DNA of 64,000 nucleotides from positions 24,776,759-24,840,758 of the forward strand of contig NC_044012.1 of assembly GCF_900496995.4 (NCBI RefSeq). Reading direction: 5' to 3'. Under the pieces are notes generated by a model that saw nothing but the letters and a program-made list of their open reading frames with translations, did not search any database and had not been told where the DNA came from. The position numbers and the translations under genes are program-made. This document shows positions 30,301 through 42,751 of this stretch, one piece after another. This DNA is from Aquila chrysaetos chrysaetos. Taxonomy: Eukaryota; Chordata; Aves; Accipitriformes; Accipitridae. Each line of letters begins with the position of its first letter. The first letter of the stretch is position 1.

Positions 30301-31449
30301 AGCGAGGCGGCGGGCAGGGCAGGCCTGCGGCGGGGTCTTGGGGTGATGTGGGCCATGGGGGTCCATAGGGAGGGGAGTGGGGTCTGTGCGGCGAGGGAGG
30401 GCCCGTGGAAGGGGGGGGACTGGGGGGGTCTGTGGGGCAGGGGAGGGCTGTGATGGGTCTGAGGTGGGGGGGGTCTGGAATAGTGGAGAATTTGGCGGGG
30501 GGAGAGGGGAGCCCTGTGAGGGGTCTGTGGGGGTCAGAGAGGTCCCTGGGGCAGGCGGTCTCTTGGGAGTGGGCCTTTTGGGGATGAGGGGGACCAGGCA
30601 GGATCTGCTGCTGGAGCTCGGGGAGGTCACTGAGCTGGGGGCAGTGCTGGTGTCTGGGTCCTGGGTCTCCTGCAGGCAGCAGTCAGTGAAGCTGGGAGGG
30701 GTTCTCTGGTTTGGAGGGAGCCCGCTGGGCTGCGTGGGTGTGCAGGAACAGCCTGGGGTGGAAATGCTGGCGTGAAGCCTGTGGCAGGGGAATATTGAGG
30801 GGAAGGAAGGGTCCCCTGCCATAGAGAGCGGGGGCTCCAACACTTCAGTGTATATAGGTAGCCTATATAATGAGAGTGGGGTCTCTTTGTCCTCTCTGTG
30901 AGGCAGTTCCAGAGATGCTGGACTCAGGAAAATGGGGACATGGCCTGAAGCAGGGAGTTCTGGGGAGAGAAAGACCACTGGCGAGAGTTGGTAGTACCTT
31001 GGTGGCTGGGAATAAGAGCTAGTGCTTTCTGAGAAGAACAGGGAATTTGATGGGGAGAAGAACCAGGTTCATTTTGTCAGAGGTGGCACAGGTGGCGGTG
31101 GAAAGCTGCCATCCTTCACCATGCCACTTCAGTGATAGGAGAGATACCTGTTGGGGCTTTGAAAAGGGAGACAGCCATCTTCTGTTCTGCCATGCCTGCC
31201 AACCTAAGCCATTGCCATGCTGTTACCTGCACACTTTCCAGCAAGAACGTAAGTATCTGAGGGGCAGCTGCAGAGCTGTGTTGTGCCAGGGCCATTTCTC
31301 CTGCTGGGATATCCCTTACCAATATTGCTGCAAAGTACATAGCTGTTCATTTCTTGCTGCACGTGAAGGCCTGAATTGTCTCATTTAGTTGTCCCACTCA
31401 CATCCTCTTTGCAATAAGGACATCAAATCCATTTTCTTTTTGCTTCTAG

Positions 31450-33322
31450 ATGAGGCTCCTGATTCTTGCTGTTTGCCCTATTCTACATGGCCCACTGTGA
31501 AGAAGGGGCCAGGCTCCTGGCCTCCAAATCACTATTAAACGGATATGCTGTGGAGGACTGGACTCTGCAGTACATCATCTACACTGCTGACTCCAGGTAA
31601 GGCTTGTCTCATACTTACCAGGAGCAAATCTTGATGTGTGTGTGTCTGCAGGGTTTGAGACTGTTTCTAGGCTCCATGGTGTGCTGTTATCTTTGCTCCC
31701 CCTAAGTCTGGGCTTTCCACCAGTGCTTGAAGGTCTGACCCAGCAATTTGGCTGTTCCTTCCTGTTGCATTGTCCCTGCTTTTGCTGTTTCCTGCTTTCA
31801 CCTCATGGCTGCCCTAGCTGTCCGTCCAGCATGGTGCAGTTCCTCGTGTTTCATCTTGTGACGTTGCCCTCCCTGTGCACACAGACGCTCTTTCTTAGCT
31901 TTGTGAGCTTTTCCGACATCCAGTTTGTCTTTTTTGCAGCTTCTCTCAGCTTTGCCTTCCTCTTCCTGCAATCTCCTTGTAATACACCTTGACTCTCCTC
32001 CCCATCTTGGTCCCTTTTCGTGTTTCAAAAATCAGTTCTTCCAGCTGTTAAATCTGTGACACAGTCCCCCAGTAAGTAGAACACTGAAGTTGAGACTTTC
32101 CTCCTATCCCTTTCTTTATTGCGCTTAGTGCTGCCTTAGATATGGAGCTGTCGGATGATTCTTTCCACCCCCCACCCCCCTCCGGCCCAAGGATTTTGGC
32201 ACTGTCTTTGTGATGTTCGATGTCAAGTGGCTCCAGATTGCTCGGTATCTTCTCATGTTTTGAAATTTCTCCCCTCCCAGCGCTCGTTCTTACCCCTAAG
32301 TGTCCTGTCACTCTGCTGTCCTCGTTCATTGTCACTGAGATTCCAGTATGCCAGACCTTGGGTGGGGTGTTGTGGGGAAGGAGGAGTGGCTGGATCCAGC
32401 TTGGATGGGTCTGGATATCTGTAACTACAGAGGCTGGGATCTGTTGACAGGACTGACTTTGCTACCTGGTTCAATTCTCTTCTTTACCCACCTTCTTGCT
32501 TTCCTTTGATGAAATGCAACTATTTTCCTTAAGTTTCAGATCTCGGAGTGAGTAATGTGTCCCACACTGTGGTTCTGCAGCCTCTTGAAGCTGCTTACTT
32601 CACCTCTGCCACCATTGCATACCTGGCACAGGAGGGTGGAGAGGTGATTGTGAGTGATTTGATTTGACTTTTTATGCAGTTATAGCCCACGTTGGACAAC
32701 AGGTATACCTGACTGTGCTCTTTGAGCTTGTTAAGGGATGATGCATGTCCCTGAACTCTTACACTGCACATGCTCTGTTGCAAGAAGGAAAGGTGGCAAA
32801 TACTATCCTTCTCCTTTCCTTTTTTACGTTGGGTTCATGAGTGCTCCTGGGCAGGGAGGGATCCTGGCTCAGCGTGAGTTTGATGGGAGGTTCTCGCCTC
32901 ACTTTATAAGCATCTTTCAATTAATAATTGAAATTACACTGCAGTGATCATGCAAACCAGCACAGTGCCTGTTTGTGGTGTGTTGGGTTTGCACTAGAGT
33001 CACCTGAAAAACTCCAGTGTGGATTGTAGTTAACCTGTGTCTGTTGTCTGGAAGAAAATATCACAGAAATAGTGGTTTCCATTCCAGCTACCTCTGTGAA
33101 GGAGCTGGCACTGTGGGATTTGGTGCCAGAAGCTTTGCGGGTGGAAGATCTGATGGTTATAACTCAACTGTGTGTGATTTGTTCTGAATTGTGTCTAATA
33201 ATTTCTCCTTCTAGCTGGACTGGGCGGCTTTTGGCGTGATGACCCTGCCCTCCATCGGGATGGTGCTGCTGTGATACTTGAGCAAGAGAAAGTATGACAC
33301 CCCTGAGACCAAAAGGAAGTGA
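31450..33322 (+). pseudogene. SSR2: SSR2 (TRAP-beta / signal sequence receptor beta), decayed spliced gene
   Basis: SSR2 encodes a single-pass ER membrane subunit of the translocon-associated protein complex. Exon remnants: 31450-31596 (signal peptide, then [14 protein letters not shown]), 32129-32244 (SAALDMELSDDSF...KDFG...VKW), 32540-32649 (SNVSHTVVL...YLAQEGGE), 32828-32905 ([22 protein letters not shown]), 33215-33322 (LDWAAFGVMTLPSIG, then SKRKYDTPETKRK). Damage: a frame slip in the signal peptide leading to TGA at 31498; loss of two codons after YAVE; a C-rich insertion near 32170 that shifts frame; about seven extra bases before SNVSH; loss of two codons in YFNFTSA; exon 5 flanked by AC instead of AG and by AT instead of GT; and TGA at 33272 replacing the Trp of the membrane helix. 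Introns are kept, so it is not a processed copy. It could still be transcribed. Position beside ARHGEF2 matches human synteny. Confidence 0.88.
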
Positions 33323-33962
33323 GCAAAGCCAAATGCTACCAGCACCCCAGAGCTCAGGAGAGAGCAAACATTAACCCACCCAGAACTGCAGGTGTGTTTG
33401 GATCAGCAACAGTCTGCAAAAGCACTGCCTGGGCTGTGCTTCAGCCCTGTCACTTCAACGGTAGTGGTGTGTTGCCTTCTCCCTTAAAAAAAAAGAAGAA
33501 AAAACACTGAAAAGCCTGCAACCAAACCCCCTCGTCTGCGTATTCAGAGCAGAGTCTCCTCACTGTTGCAGATAAGTGCTGGTGAAGCTGTGACACGAAC
33601 ATGTTAACACCCAGCAGAGCTTATTTGTGGGGGTGCAGCTCTGCAGCATTTCTGGCATCTGTGCTGCCTCCCAGACTCCGTTCAGCCAAGTGGACCTCTG
33701 TCTGCTGCAGTCTTCTCAAACCCTGTAAATCTTGGGGGCCCCCCTCCTCCAGGTGCTGCCCATCTTGCTGAAACACCTGTGGGAAGGAGTTTTACTGAGT
33801 GCTGATAACAGACCTCCTTTTGATAGAGGCTTGTTAGAGCTCTTTCTTTGCTAGGTGGGGTATGGGAAGCCCCGTTGTATTTCAGTGAGCAGTTAATTGC
33901 TGTGTGTCTGGTTGTTTGGGTTTGGTTTTTTTTTCTCCCTGGTTGCTCTGTTGAGGCTTTGT

Positions 33963-33968
33963 AATAAA
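33963..33968 (+). promoter_or_regulatory. Polyadenylation signal of the SSR2 locus
   Basis: AATAAA about 640 bp after the last SSR2 codon, following a T-rich stretch. The 33323-33962 segment is probably former 3' UTR. Confidence 0.45.
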
Positions 33969-36317
33969 ACAAACACCACAAAAGAAGCCTGCTTCTCTTT
34001 TACCAGGAGGTCCTGGAGGCACCTGGCTGCCTCCAGAAGCAGCTAAAGGGCATACAGTCAGGAAAATAAATCCATACATTACTCCATCAGTAAAATAAAT
34101 GGAAGAATGAAAGCATAGGGAACATGTGGGGAGCAGAAATCGCTTTACTGGGTTCATTCATCTGTTCTCCGAAGGGCTGGTACCTCACAGTGGCTTTCCT
34201 GACAGCCCCAAGCACTAGTATAAGGTTTCTTCTCACCACTGTAAATAAATCATAGTGCAGCTGCCTGTTGGGCATGAATTTGTGCTTTTTCTCTGAAGGA
34301 GGTAGTGGCACAGCGATGACTTGGCTCAGGGGACCCACACATGGTGAGAGATGGTTGATTTTTGCTCTGGGATTTGGGCAGGGGCTCTGTGGTGGCTCCT
34401 GGCTCTGGCTGGGCTGGGCTCCTCTGGCACTGTATGTCTGGCCGGACGTTGGACCCCGCTCACCAGCACGGTGGTGGCAGCCGAGAATTTTGTGTTGGTG
34501 GATAGAAATCCTGGGCCATGCCAGAGCGAACACTGTGCCTTTGTTACTAGAACAATGTTTCCAAGCTGGGATTCCTCACCCCCTCGCCCCAACCTTGGCT
34601 GCCACCGGTTGCACCCTTTGTTTTGCCTGGCGAGTGTCACAACCGGCAGGATTAGGGGGACAGTCACTGTTTGATGCTCAAGAAACTCTCTCTGAAGCGT
34701 GCAGGGGCTTTGTGCTAGCAGGTCAGACTCGTGCAGCCCACTTGGATGTGCCCGGCAGCGGAGATTCCTCGCCAGGCTGAGAGGTAAGGCTGTTCCCCCT
34801 GCAAAACGATTCCTGCCTGTTTTGGCAGCAGCCCCGGCTGCGCCCTCAGGATCTGCAGGCAGAAAAGGGTGAAGGTAACTAATGCCTGTTACCAGCAGCG
34901 CTCCGGTTTGGGCTTTTCAGGGTAGGCTGGGGAGGTGTTGATGGGAGACTGGTGTAAAGAGGAGTTGTCTGTGTTGAATCCCTAATAGTAGTGCCCTTCT
35001 TTGAGCCTTGAATTGTGCTAGCATTGGAAATACTGGCCACGGAGTTACATGATGTTGACAGAGCTTCAGAGCTGGAGCTGTGAACAAGCCCCACAGTATT
35101 AGCCAGGATGAGAGCCCTGAGGACACTTGTGCCTGGTCCTCCTGCACCCCGCACCCTGGTGAAGAGGGGCCAGTTCCAGAAAACCCTTGGGAATATTTAC
35201 AGCATTTTGCATTTTGGTGTCTCAGGTGCCTCCTTGCCTGCAGAGCCTCAGGTGCTTGAAAACCAGGAGCTGAAATGGCTGCTGAGCTTCTGGACAGCCC
35301 CCAAACCAGTGCATGAGCTGGGAAAAGGCTTGTTCCCTGATCCCAAGCCCAGGATAGTAATCCAACTAAAATCCTGATGGTTTCAGAAAAAAATTTGGAG
35401 CTTGTTCTGCAGCCTGGCCACTGCAGTTTCTCTCTCTGTGGGGCAGGGCAGGACACAACCGAGCTGTGCCAGATCTGGACCTGGGTGCTCCAGGTAGGCA
35501 TCACCTCCTGGCACCACTCTCCCGAAAGCTGCACAAAGGTCCCCGGTGCCACCTGTTTATTTAAAACAAACATGTTCCTCGCAGGCTAAATCTTTAGCCT
35601 GAGGAATGTCAAGCAGAGAGCCGGTGCCAAGGGGCAGGCTGGCTCCAGGGTGGGGGACCGGGGACACAGCCTAGCCCATGCGCGGTGAGAGGACATTTAT
35701 TTATTTTCCTTATTTTCTGTTGAACGGATGCTTCATGTGACAGTGGCGCCAGGACACCTCCAACAAAGGGTGCCAGAGCTTTTCAAAACCTCCAGGCCAC
35801 TGCTGGCAGATGGGGATTAAACGCACTGGGGTGTTTATCGCTCGCAGGTGCCTCTCGCACAGGAACGGTTTGCTCTGTCTGTGGCTGCTTCATTTCATGG
35901 TGGCTTTTCCCAGGAAATGAAATCCCTCCTGCATCCGGATGTGCTGGGTTTGTCCAAGGTGCGTAATCCTTCCGGCATCTCTTGGTGGCTCGCTGCACCC
36001 GGAGTCCTGTGCGAAGGGTTAACGTGGAGCTGGTGTGGACGGGGTTCAGCCCCATGGCGGTGGGGAGCGGACGGGGTTCAGCCCCACGACAGCCAGTGCT
36101 GTGTGGGCAGCGTGACGCTGCAGTGAGCCTGAGTCACCTCCGCTTGCCCTGCCCTTATCGCAGCTTGTGGGCGCCCTGCTCTGCCCCCTGACCAGCTCTC
36201 TGCACCCGTATCAGTTGCTTAGATCTTAGCCCTGAGCCGGCAGCAAGTTGCGTGGGGTTAGAAAAGTGCGACTGCACTGTGCCAAAGCTACCTGGGGGAA
36301 AGAAATCCCCACCTTTG

Positions 36318-36362
36318 GGAGATGGGGAAACTGAGGCACAGAGTAATGCTTCTTGCCCTATG
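36318..36362 (-). repeat. MIR/CORE-SINE-like fragment
   Basis: GATGGGGAAACTGAGGCACAG followed within ten bases by TTCTTGCCC, matching the MIR order (reverse strand) of the CTCAGTTTCCCCATC core and the GGGCAAG motif at the right distance. Confidence 0.55.
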
Positions 36363-37160
36363 GTGCCTTGGGCTTTCCCAGATCCTGTCTGTTGCTACAA
36401 CCGGTGATGGATTATCTATAACTCCCACCGGCTGCTGCGGGAAGGACTCCCAGGAGTCAGGAAGGGGCAATTCAGACCCTGAGGGGGACCCTAAGGCTGT
36501 TCTTGGACCCTAAAAACTGACAGAGTGGGAAATAAGAGGGCTGCTCTGTGCTGAGGGTACCCACAGCCCAGCGTGGAGCTGCAGCTGATGGGTAAGGGAG
36601 GAGACAAATGGGGAGCAAGGCTGAATTTGGGGTGCCCCATGACAATGGGGGTATGTGTCCATCTGTCCGCTGGCGAGGATGGTGCGGCATATCTGTGTTG
36701 ATGCAGGGCAAAGGGTTAACAGGGAAAAGGATCTGATTTGCCAAGTGGTTCCTGGTTTATTTTGTGTGTGAAAGAGGCAGGGACGGAGGGGGAGGAGGAG
36801 AGCACCCAGCTGGGGAGCTGGAGCAGGGCTGGTACCCAGCAGGCATAGGGCATCGCTGCCAGGACCGGGGTCCCATGGGGCCCACCCGCCCCATCACCAA
36901 CAGGTATGTCCCTTGCAGCCCTGGGGTGACCTGGGGGGTGACCTGACCCACTCAGCAGCCACCGTCCCCTCTCATGGGTGCTGTAGCACCCGTCTCGCCC
37001 ACTGCAACCCCTTTGTTTCGTCCCCTCCCTAGCCACTCACCAGCATCTTCCCTGCCCTTTGCCCTGGGCTATGGCTGCTCCTGTGGGACTGCAGGGACAG
37101 GAGGCCTGGGTCCCACCTTCTGCGCTCCCTCCGGGGTGCTGACAGGGTTTGACCCAAAGG

Positions 37161-37222
37161 TCGCTGTTGTGACCCTTGAGCCAGTCCCTCATCCCTGTGG
37201 TCCTCAGTTTCCCCATCCAGCA
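37161..37222 (+). repeat. MIR/CORE-SINE-like fragment
   Basis: GCTGTTGTGACCCTTGAGCC, then CAGTCCCTCATCCCTGTGG, then TCCTCAGTTTCCCCATC. This follows the MIR phrase GCTGTGTGACCTTGGGCAAG...CTGTGCCTCAGTTTCC over about 60 bp, one of the clearest copies here. Confidence 0.6.
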
Positions 37223-39985
37223 GTGGTGGCCGGCACAAGCACCCTCCAGCTGCCTAGAAAACTGGTGGCCGGCAGTTAATGCTCGCCAGTGCTGGGGAAT
37301 CCAGCTCTGCCTGGAAAGAAATTGGGGGCAACGTGCTTACACCCGTGTACTGCCTGGTGCAGGGATGGGTTTGCCCTCTACCTGCTCCTGTGGGTCCTCA
37401 GCAGAGGACAGACCCCTCCATGGCATCAGGTTGGAATGGCTTTTAGGAGGAAGACCTTGCTTCTTGCTTCTTTCCCTGGGAGCCATGACTCCAGTCTGGC
37501 ACTTCCTGCTCCGGCTGGTTCCAAAGTGCTGGCAGAGCTGTCTGGAAGTGCAGGCTGGGTGCACTGTGGCACTCATTCCCCTCCAGTCTGCCTGGCACCC
37601 AGGGTGACTGGGGACATGTCCCCAGGACCTGGTGCTGGCCTGGAACAGGCGGTGGGGCTGGAGGAGCCTGGTGCAGTCCCAACTCCTGTCCATGCACTCC
37701 AGTGATGAATGTTGGCCGTTCTCAGCCTGGAGCAGAGGGGCTGGGTGGGGGTATCTCCCCCAAGTCCCTCTTCCCTGGCTGGGCTGAGCTATCATGCCAC
37801 GGTCACCCGAAGCCCATGGAGCTGAGCACAGCCCTCAGGTAACACGATCCCCAGCCTCCTAGCTGCTGCTCTCCAGCTAGTGCTCACCGACGTTTTGGGG
37901 GGAGTTGAAATACAAACACGGACCTTAAGGCCAGCTTGGTGCCCGGCTTCTAGCACTGCGGGGAGTTAGTGACTCCTGGCCAGAGGAGCCCATCTCTCAC
38001 CGATGCATCTGGGCACCCAGCAGGGTAATGCCATGGTGCTCTGCCTGGGAGAGCCGTACTGGTGGGAAGCTGCTGCCGGTGTCCCAGCACCAATGGGTAG
38101 TAAATGGGGTTGATTTGACTTGTTGGGGGTGGAGGGGTGCACCCTGGGGCACTGGAGTAGACTGGAGGGGGGCAAGCGATGGCAGGGAGTGCTGAGACTG
38201 GAGGGTTGCCCGCAGGGTCGGGATTTGATTTGGGGGATGCTGCTCTGCTGTGATGCTGCTTCAGGATCCCATCCCTTGTCCTGCCAGCTCCCTGTTCAGG
38301 AGGTTGGGTTTACACCCCAAGATCCCCAGCTGTTTTCCGGCACTAAACCAGGAAGCTCCTGGGCATCCAGATTGCTTTTCTGGGCACCAACACCTGTATG
38401 AGTCTGGGAGCCCATAAATCACCAGGTTGCCTTGTGTGCTTTCAGGGAGAGCCGTGCTTATCAGTGGCGGAAGTGCCACCGAGCAATGGACACTATCTTT
38501 GCTATTTATTTATTCTTCTGTATTTACGGCAAAGCTGCTCACTTGTTCTGGTCTGGTCCTGGGCAGATCGAAGGGCAGATGATGGGCAGACGTGGAGGAA
38601 AGTGGGTTTTTTTAATCAGCTGACTGGTCTGGGAATGTAAAAACAGGAAAGCAGCTGAGCTCATCCCATTTCCCTCCCTGTCCCAACCGGGGCTGGCCGT
38701 GGGGGGGAGAGCTGCCCATGGGGCTCAGGCGCAGCAGGGTGAGTCGGGGCTGGGCAGTGCCAGGGGAGGATGTGCCGGCCCTGGGACATGACTCGGGCAC
38801 CAGCATGGCCATTGGTGTCAGGATTTTGGGATTATGGGCAGGTGTGGGCAGCGTGGACCGGAGCAGTGGGCTGGATCACAGGGACTAGGGGGGCTCCGCT
38901 GTGGTTTGCAGCCCTGGCTTCATCTCGCTAACAGCAGCAGGAGAAGGGTTTTTTGCTTAATAGAGGCATAATGTGGTCCAGACAGGGCTAGCAACACTGT
39001 ACTGATACTGCTGCGAGATGGAGGGACCAGGCATGATGGGGAGCTGGGTTTGGGGGTGGGGTAAAAGTTGCACCCCACATCAGTCTTTTTTTAAGAGCTT
39101 TTGTAGCTGCTTGGTGCGGGCAGCCCGGGCATCTCGGGGCGTTGGGATGCTCAGGGGGTGTCGGGATGCTCGGGGGCTTCCCCAGCCTGGTGTGGCCTTT
39201 TGCGGGGGGGGGCACAGCCAGGCTAAAACCTCGCCAGGTCCCATCCTGAAACTTCCTCAGGTCCCATCCTGCTGCCACGCTGGGACCAGCACATGCAGGG
39301 GCCAGATGCCACCAGACTAAATCCAGGTCCCTGAGCGACTGCAAAGCAACTTGAACATCCTCCCCCAAGGGATGGCTACTGCAGGGGAGTTGTATCACCC
39401 CAGGGAGGTGGAAATTTGGGGGTTTTGTGCCCAGGCGGACTGGCTGCATCCTTGCAGGATCATCCTGGGGTGGTGGGACCCCATCACTGCTCAGGCCCCC
39501 CTGGCCAAGCTGGCAAGGAGCCACTCTCATCCCAGCCAAATTCCTGGGCGCTTAATGAGTAACCGGCAGCGAGGTGCGGGGCTGTGCTCGGCCTCGAGTG
39601 GGTGTTTCTGTGTGTTCCTGCCAGCCGCAGCCCGCCGGCTGTGTTTGTGCAGGGCTGGGGGCCAGGGGGGCCGGCAACCCTCTCCATCTAGGCGCCACCG
39701 CTGCAGGGTCGGGGGACCCCGCGCAGTGCATGGGGCTCAGCAAGGTCAGTGCCAGGGTTGGGGGGACTCGGCCAGGAAGGGCAGCTCGTCTTTATGGCCA
39801 TCATAAGCTTTACTGGCTGTTTAAAGCTTCAAAAGTGGCCGTAAAAGCAATCTGGGGGAGCTGGGGGGGTCTGCAGAGCTCAGCTGAGACCCCCCTAACT
39901 CGTTTCAAGCCCTGCGCCAAGGCTGGGCTGGCCACCCCCGACGCCTCCGCTCCTCTCTCCTGCAGCATCCGGCCCTGAGCACAGC

Positions 39986-42751
39986 ATGGATGGTCCCGAC
40001 ATCTTCCTGGGTCCCTGCGAAGGCGCCCTCTGCGGGGTCCCGGGTCAGAAGCGACGCTGCATGTCGGCCCTGGAGCCCGTCACCGCACCCAGCGCCAGCA
40101 CCGAGGTTGGCTGGGAAGAGGAGGATGAGGATGAAGACCACTTTCGGGGGGTGCCACTGTGGCGATCCTGTGCCCTCCGGACCTCCATCCGCTCCCGGGA
40201 CCCCTTCCGCCGGCACAGCTGGGAGCCGGGCAAGGAGCTGCGTGGGGTCCCCGGCTACGACCAGCTCAGGTAACGGTGACCTGCCCTGTGTCCCCATCCC
40301 AGCCCTGCAGCCGTCCCCTCTTCTGTGACCTCGCACTGCTGCTCCCGAGCCCCCCTGATCCAGGGGTCGGGGTCCTCCATGCAGCATCCCTGGGTGCCCC
40401 CCAGGGATGAGCATCCCTTGCCCCGACCCGGTGGGGGATGCCCTGAAAGCCGGGTGCTAGAGCAAGGCTCACGCCATGGGGATGGGAGTCCCGGTTTGGT
40501 GGTGTGTCCCCCCTCAGCTCAGGGTCCCCCCTGTCCCCATCGCAGCGTGAGTCTCAAAGGGCTGAGCCCTGTCGACATCGACTCCAGCACGGAGCAGCTG
40601 GATGGGCTGGGGCGGCACCAGCGGGACCCCCGGCGAACCCCCCTCATCCACAGCAATGACGACCTGGAGTCCCTGCTCTCCCAGGACGAGGAGGATGAGG
40701 CCGACGTGCAGCAGGCGCAGGTAGGAGCCCCCTCCTCCTCCTCATCCTCTTCTTCTTGCCATCCCCGGGTGTCCTGTCACCCAGCACCCACCTGCAGCTG
40801 GGGGATGGACTCAGGGGCTGAGCCTGGGTGAGGGCAGGGGAACCCAGGAGAGGGGATCACGATGGGTCCCCAGGAAAGCCCCAGCCTAGGTGGCTTTGCC
40901 ATCATCCTGAGACCAGGATGCTCCTGCCCAAGCTGTGTTATCCTCTGGGAGCAGCTTCATTTTGGGGATCAGTGGTGGGGAGGGGAAAACAGATGGGCCA
41001 CAAGCCCGGGGACCCTCCAGCACCGGTATGAGCCTGGGTGTGCCATCCTGGGGACCAGCAGCTGCCCTGTGCCACCCGCTGGGCCCTGCTAAAAGGCAGG
41101 TAGAGGGTCGCAGTGACAGGAGCCAGTGGCCCTGGTGCCAACCCTGTCACTGCTGGCAGGAGGATGCACGGAGGCTGCCAGCATGCTGGGCCAGGCAGAA
41201 CGCCGGCGGCTGTGCCCTCTCCAAATCAGCATCGCTCAGCGTCATCGACAGCTTCCCCGACGCAGATGGTGAGTAGCAGCACCCACGTCCCCCTGGGCAG
41301 GACTGGGGTGATGGCCCCCACGTCGCACCCCCCCGGCGCTGCATCCCCATGCCTGCTCAAACCTCCCTAATAACAACCTAAAATCGATGGCACTGCCGCC
41401 AAAGTTAATTATTTCTCATCTCCCCGCCTCCATGGCAGCCCCGGACCACGGCAGACGCTTCACCAACCAAAAGAGCTGGCTTCTCTCGCTGTGCTTCAGC
41501 CCCTCTTTTAATTCATCTTTCTTTTGCTGTTGCAGAAATTTCCCCTTTCGCCTCCCAGCAGAGCCTGGTCAATGGGTGAGTCGGGGTGGGGGGGACACGG
41601 CCACGGGGCTGGGGGTGCACGTTGTACCCCTGTGCCGGGGTGTGAATAAGGCAGCTCAGGGACCAGAGAGCCCCGAGGGGAGATTTAGAGATGAAAATAT
41701 TGGCCCAAGTAGGGATTTTTTTTTTTTTTTTTTGCTTGTGGCTGCAGAGAGGGAACGGGGCAGCTACATGCAACGGGGTCAGGCTGAGACCTGACACACT
41801 TCACTCACTCCCAGCATCGGGGTCAGCAGGAGCAAACCCCCAGGGACTAACCGGCTGGAGGGGATGGTGTCCCCCTCCCCGTCCCCAGGGTGCCAGGCCC
41901 TCCTCCTGGCACGGCATTGTGCCGGCAGCACGGGCCCCCCTCTGTCCCCGGCGCCTGTCACAGCCCATTCCCATCTTCATTAGGGCGGTTGTTCCTGGGC
42001 ATCATCGTGCCCAGGGCTGGCTGGGAGCCCCACAGGGGACGAGCGAGGACAGGGACAGGGACAGGGACAAGGATAGGGACAAGCTGGCCCTGAACCACTT
42101 TGCCAAAAAGGATGGTGCTGCATGGCCCGTGCACCCTGCAGCCACCCCCCCTGCCCGTGCCCCCAGGGACAGGTTGGGAGCAGGGCTTGTGCCCCACTGA
42201 GGGTGGCTTGTCACCCACCGAGGGTGTCCCCAAGGAACCAGGGCCAGTCCTGAGCAGGATCACCCAGGAAAGTGGGGGGTCCCTGCCTGTAGCACCCCAC
42301 AACCTTGGGGTTGCACCCACAGCTGCAACCATACAAACCGGGACCACCACCCTGCTCCCCAAATTATGGGACAGGTGACACGGTATTGGGGGGGGTGGTC
42401 ACCAAGGAGGGGACATAGCCACCAGCCTGGGTGGGGGTGGGGGGTGTCATCTCCGCACCCCACGGGCCTTGGGGCGAACAGAAAGGGCTCTGTGCTCGTC
42501 CCAGCTGGGAGTGGAGCAGCCACCCCGGAGAAGCCGGGGGGCCGGGGCGGCTGAGCTCGCTCCTCCCTATTTCCCGGCCCCGCAGAGGCCAGGGACAGAG
42601 AGGGATTGTCCAGGCTGGATCCTCCGTCTCCTGCAGCTTCAGTGCCGGGAGCTGCGGGCAGCTGGCGGGGGAGGCGGGGAGCCAGAGCTGGGAAGAGACC
42701 CCCCTGGGCCGGACCCTCAGCTTCATCAAGAGGATGACAGGGAAGACGAAG
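39986..42751 (+). CDS. ARHGEF2: Alternative N-terminal coding exons of ARHGEF2 (long isoform)
   Basis: Five exons form one open frame: 39986-40269, 40546-40720, 41160-41268, 41536-41575, 42586-42751, total 774 nt or 258 residues. Every junction is GT/AG and phases agree throughout. The last exon ends in phase 0, exactly what the common exon at 52731 needs (RMTGKTK then SKEKEKM). Visible: start MDGPDIFLGPCEG, an acidic run (WEEEDEDEDHF), FRRHSWEPGKEL, LIHSNDDLESLLSQDEEDE, SLSVIDSFPDAD, and LGRTLSFIKRMTGKTK next to the C1 domain, a phrase type known in the ARHGEF2/ARHGEF18/AKAP13 group. The extension is low-complexity and probably disordered. Known: RhoA GEFs of this family use alternative N-termini. 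Inferred: this is a long ARHGEF2 form from its own promoter. A separate small gene is less likely because there is no stop before the last donor. Confidence 0.8.

Larger units (their letters stand above)
33970..39965. other. Six-kilobase spacer before ARHGEF2, no gene recognised
   Basis: Both strands carry unconserved open frames only; the longest, on the - strand at 34917-35573, resembles no family I know. Two MIR-like fragments (near 36320 and 37160) lie here. An unseen noncoding first exon of the long ARHGEF2 form may lie in its right end, since the exon at 39966 seems to begin with an acceptor (CCTGCAG). Confidence 0.45.

Noticed and set aside
30193-30978. 261-codon - strand frame across the CpG-rich promoter
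   Set aside because: Pro/Ser/Arg-rich, as expected from GC-rich noncoding DNA, and it covers the transcription factor motif cluster.
32649-33214. AC acceptor and AT donor around SSR2 exon 5 considered as U12-type AT-AC introns
   Set aside because: The AC ends the intron that begins with GTGAGT, and the AT begins the intron that ends in AG, so neither intron is an AT-AC pair. Splice-site decay fits better.
34917-35573. 218-codon - strand frame in the SSR2-ARHGEF2 spacer
   Set aside because: No recognisable domain, no supporting splice or promoter signals, and length is possible by chance at this base composition.
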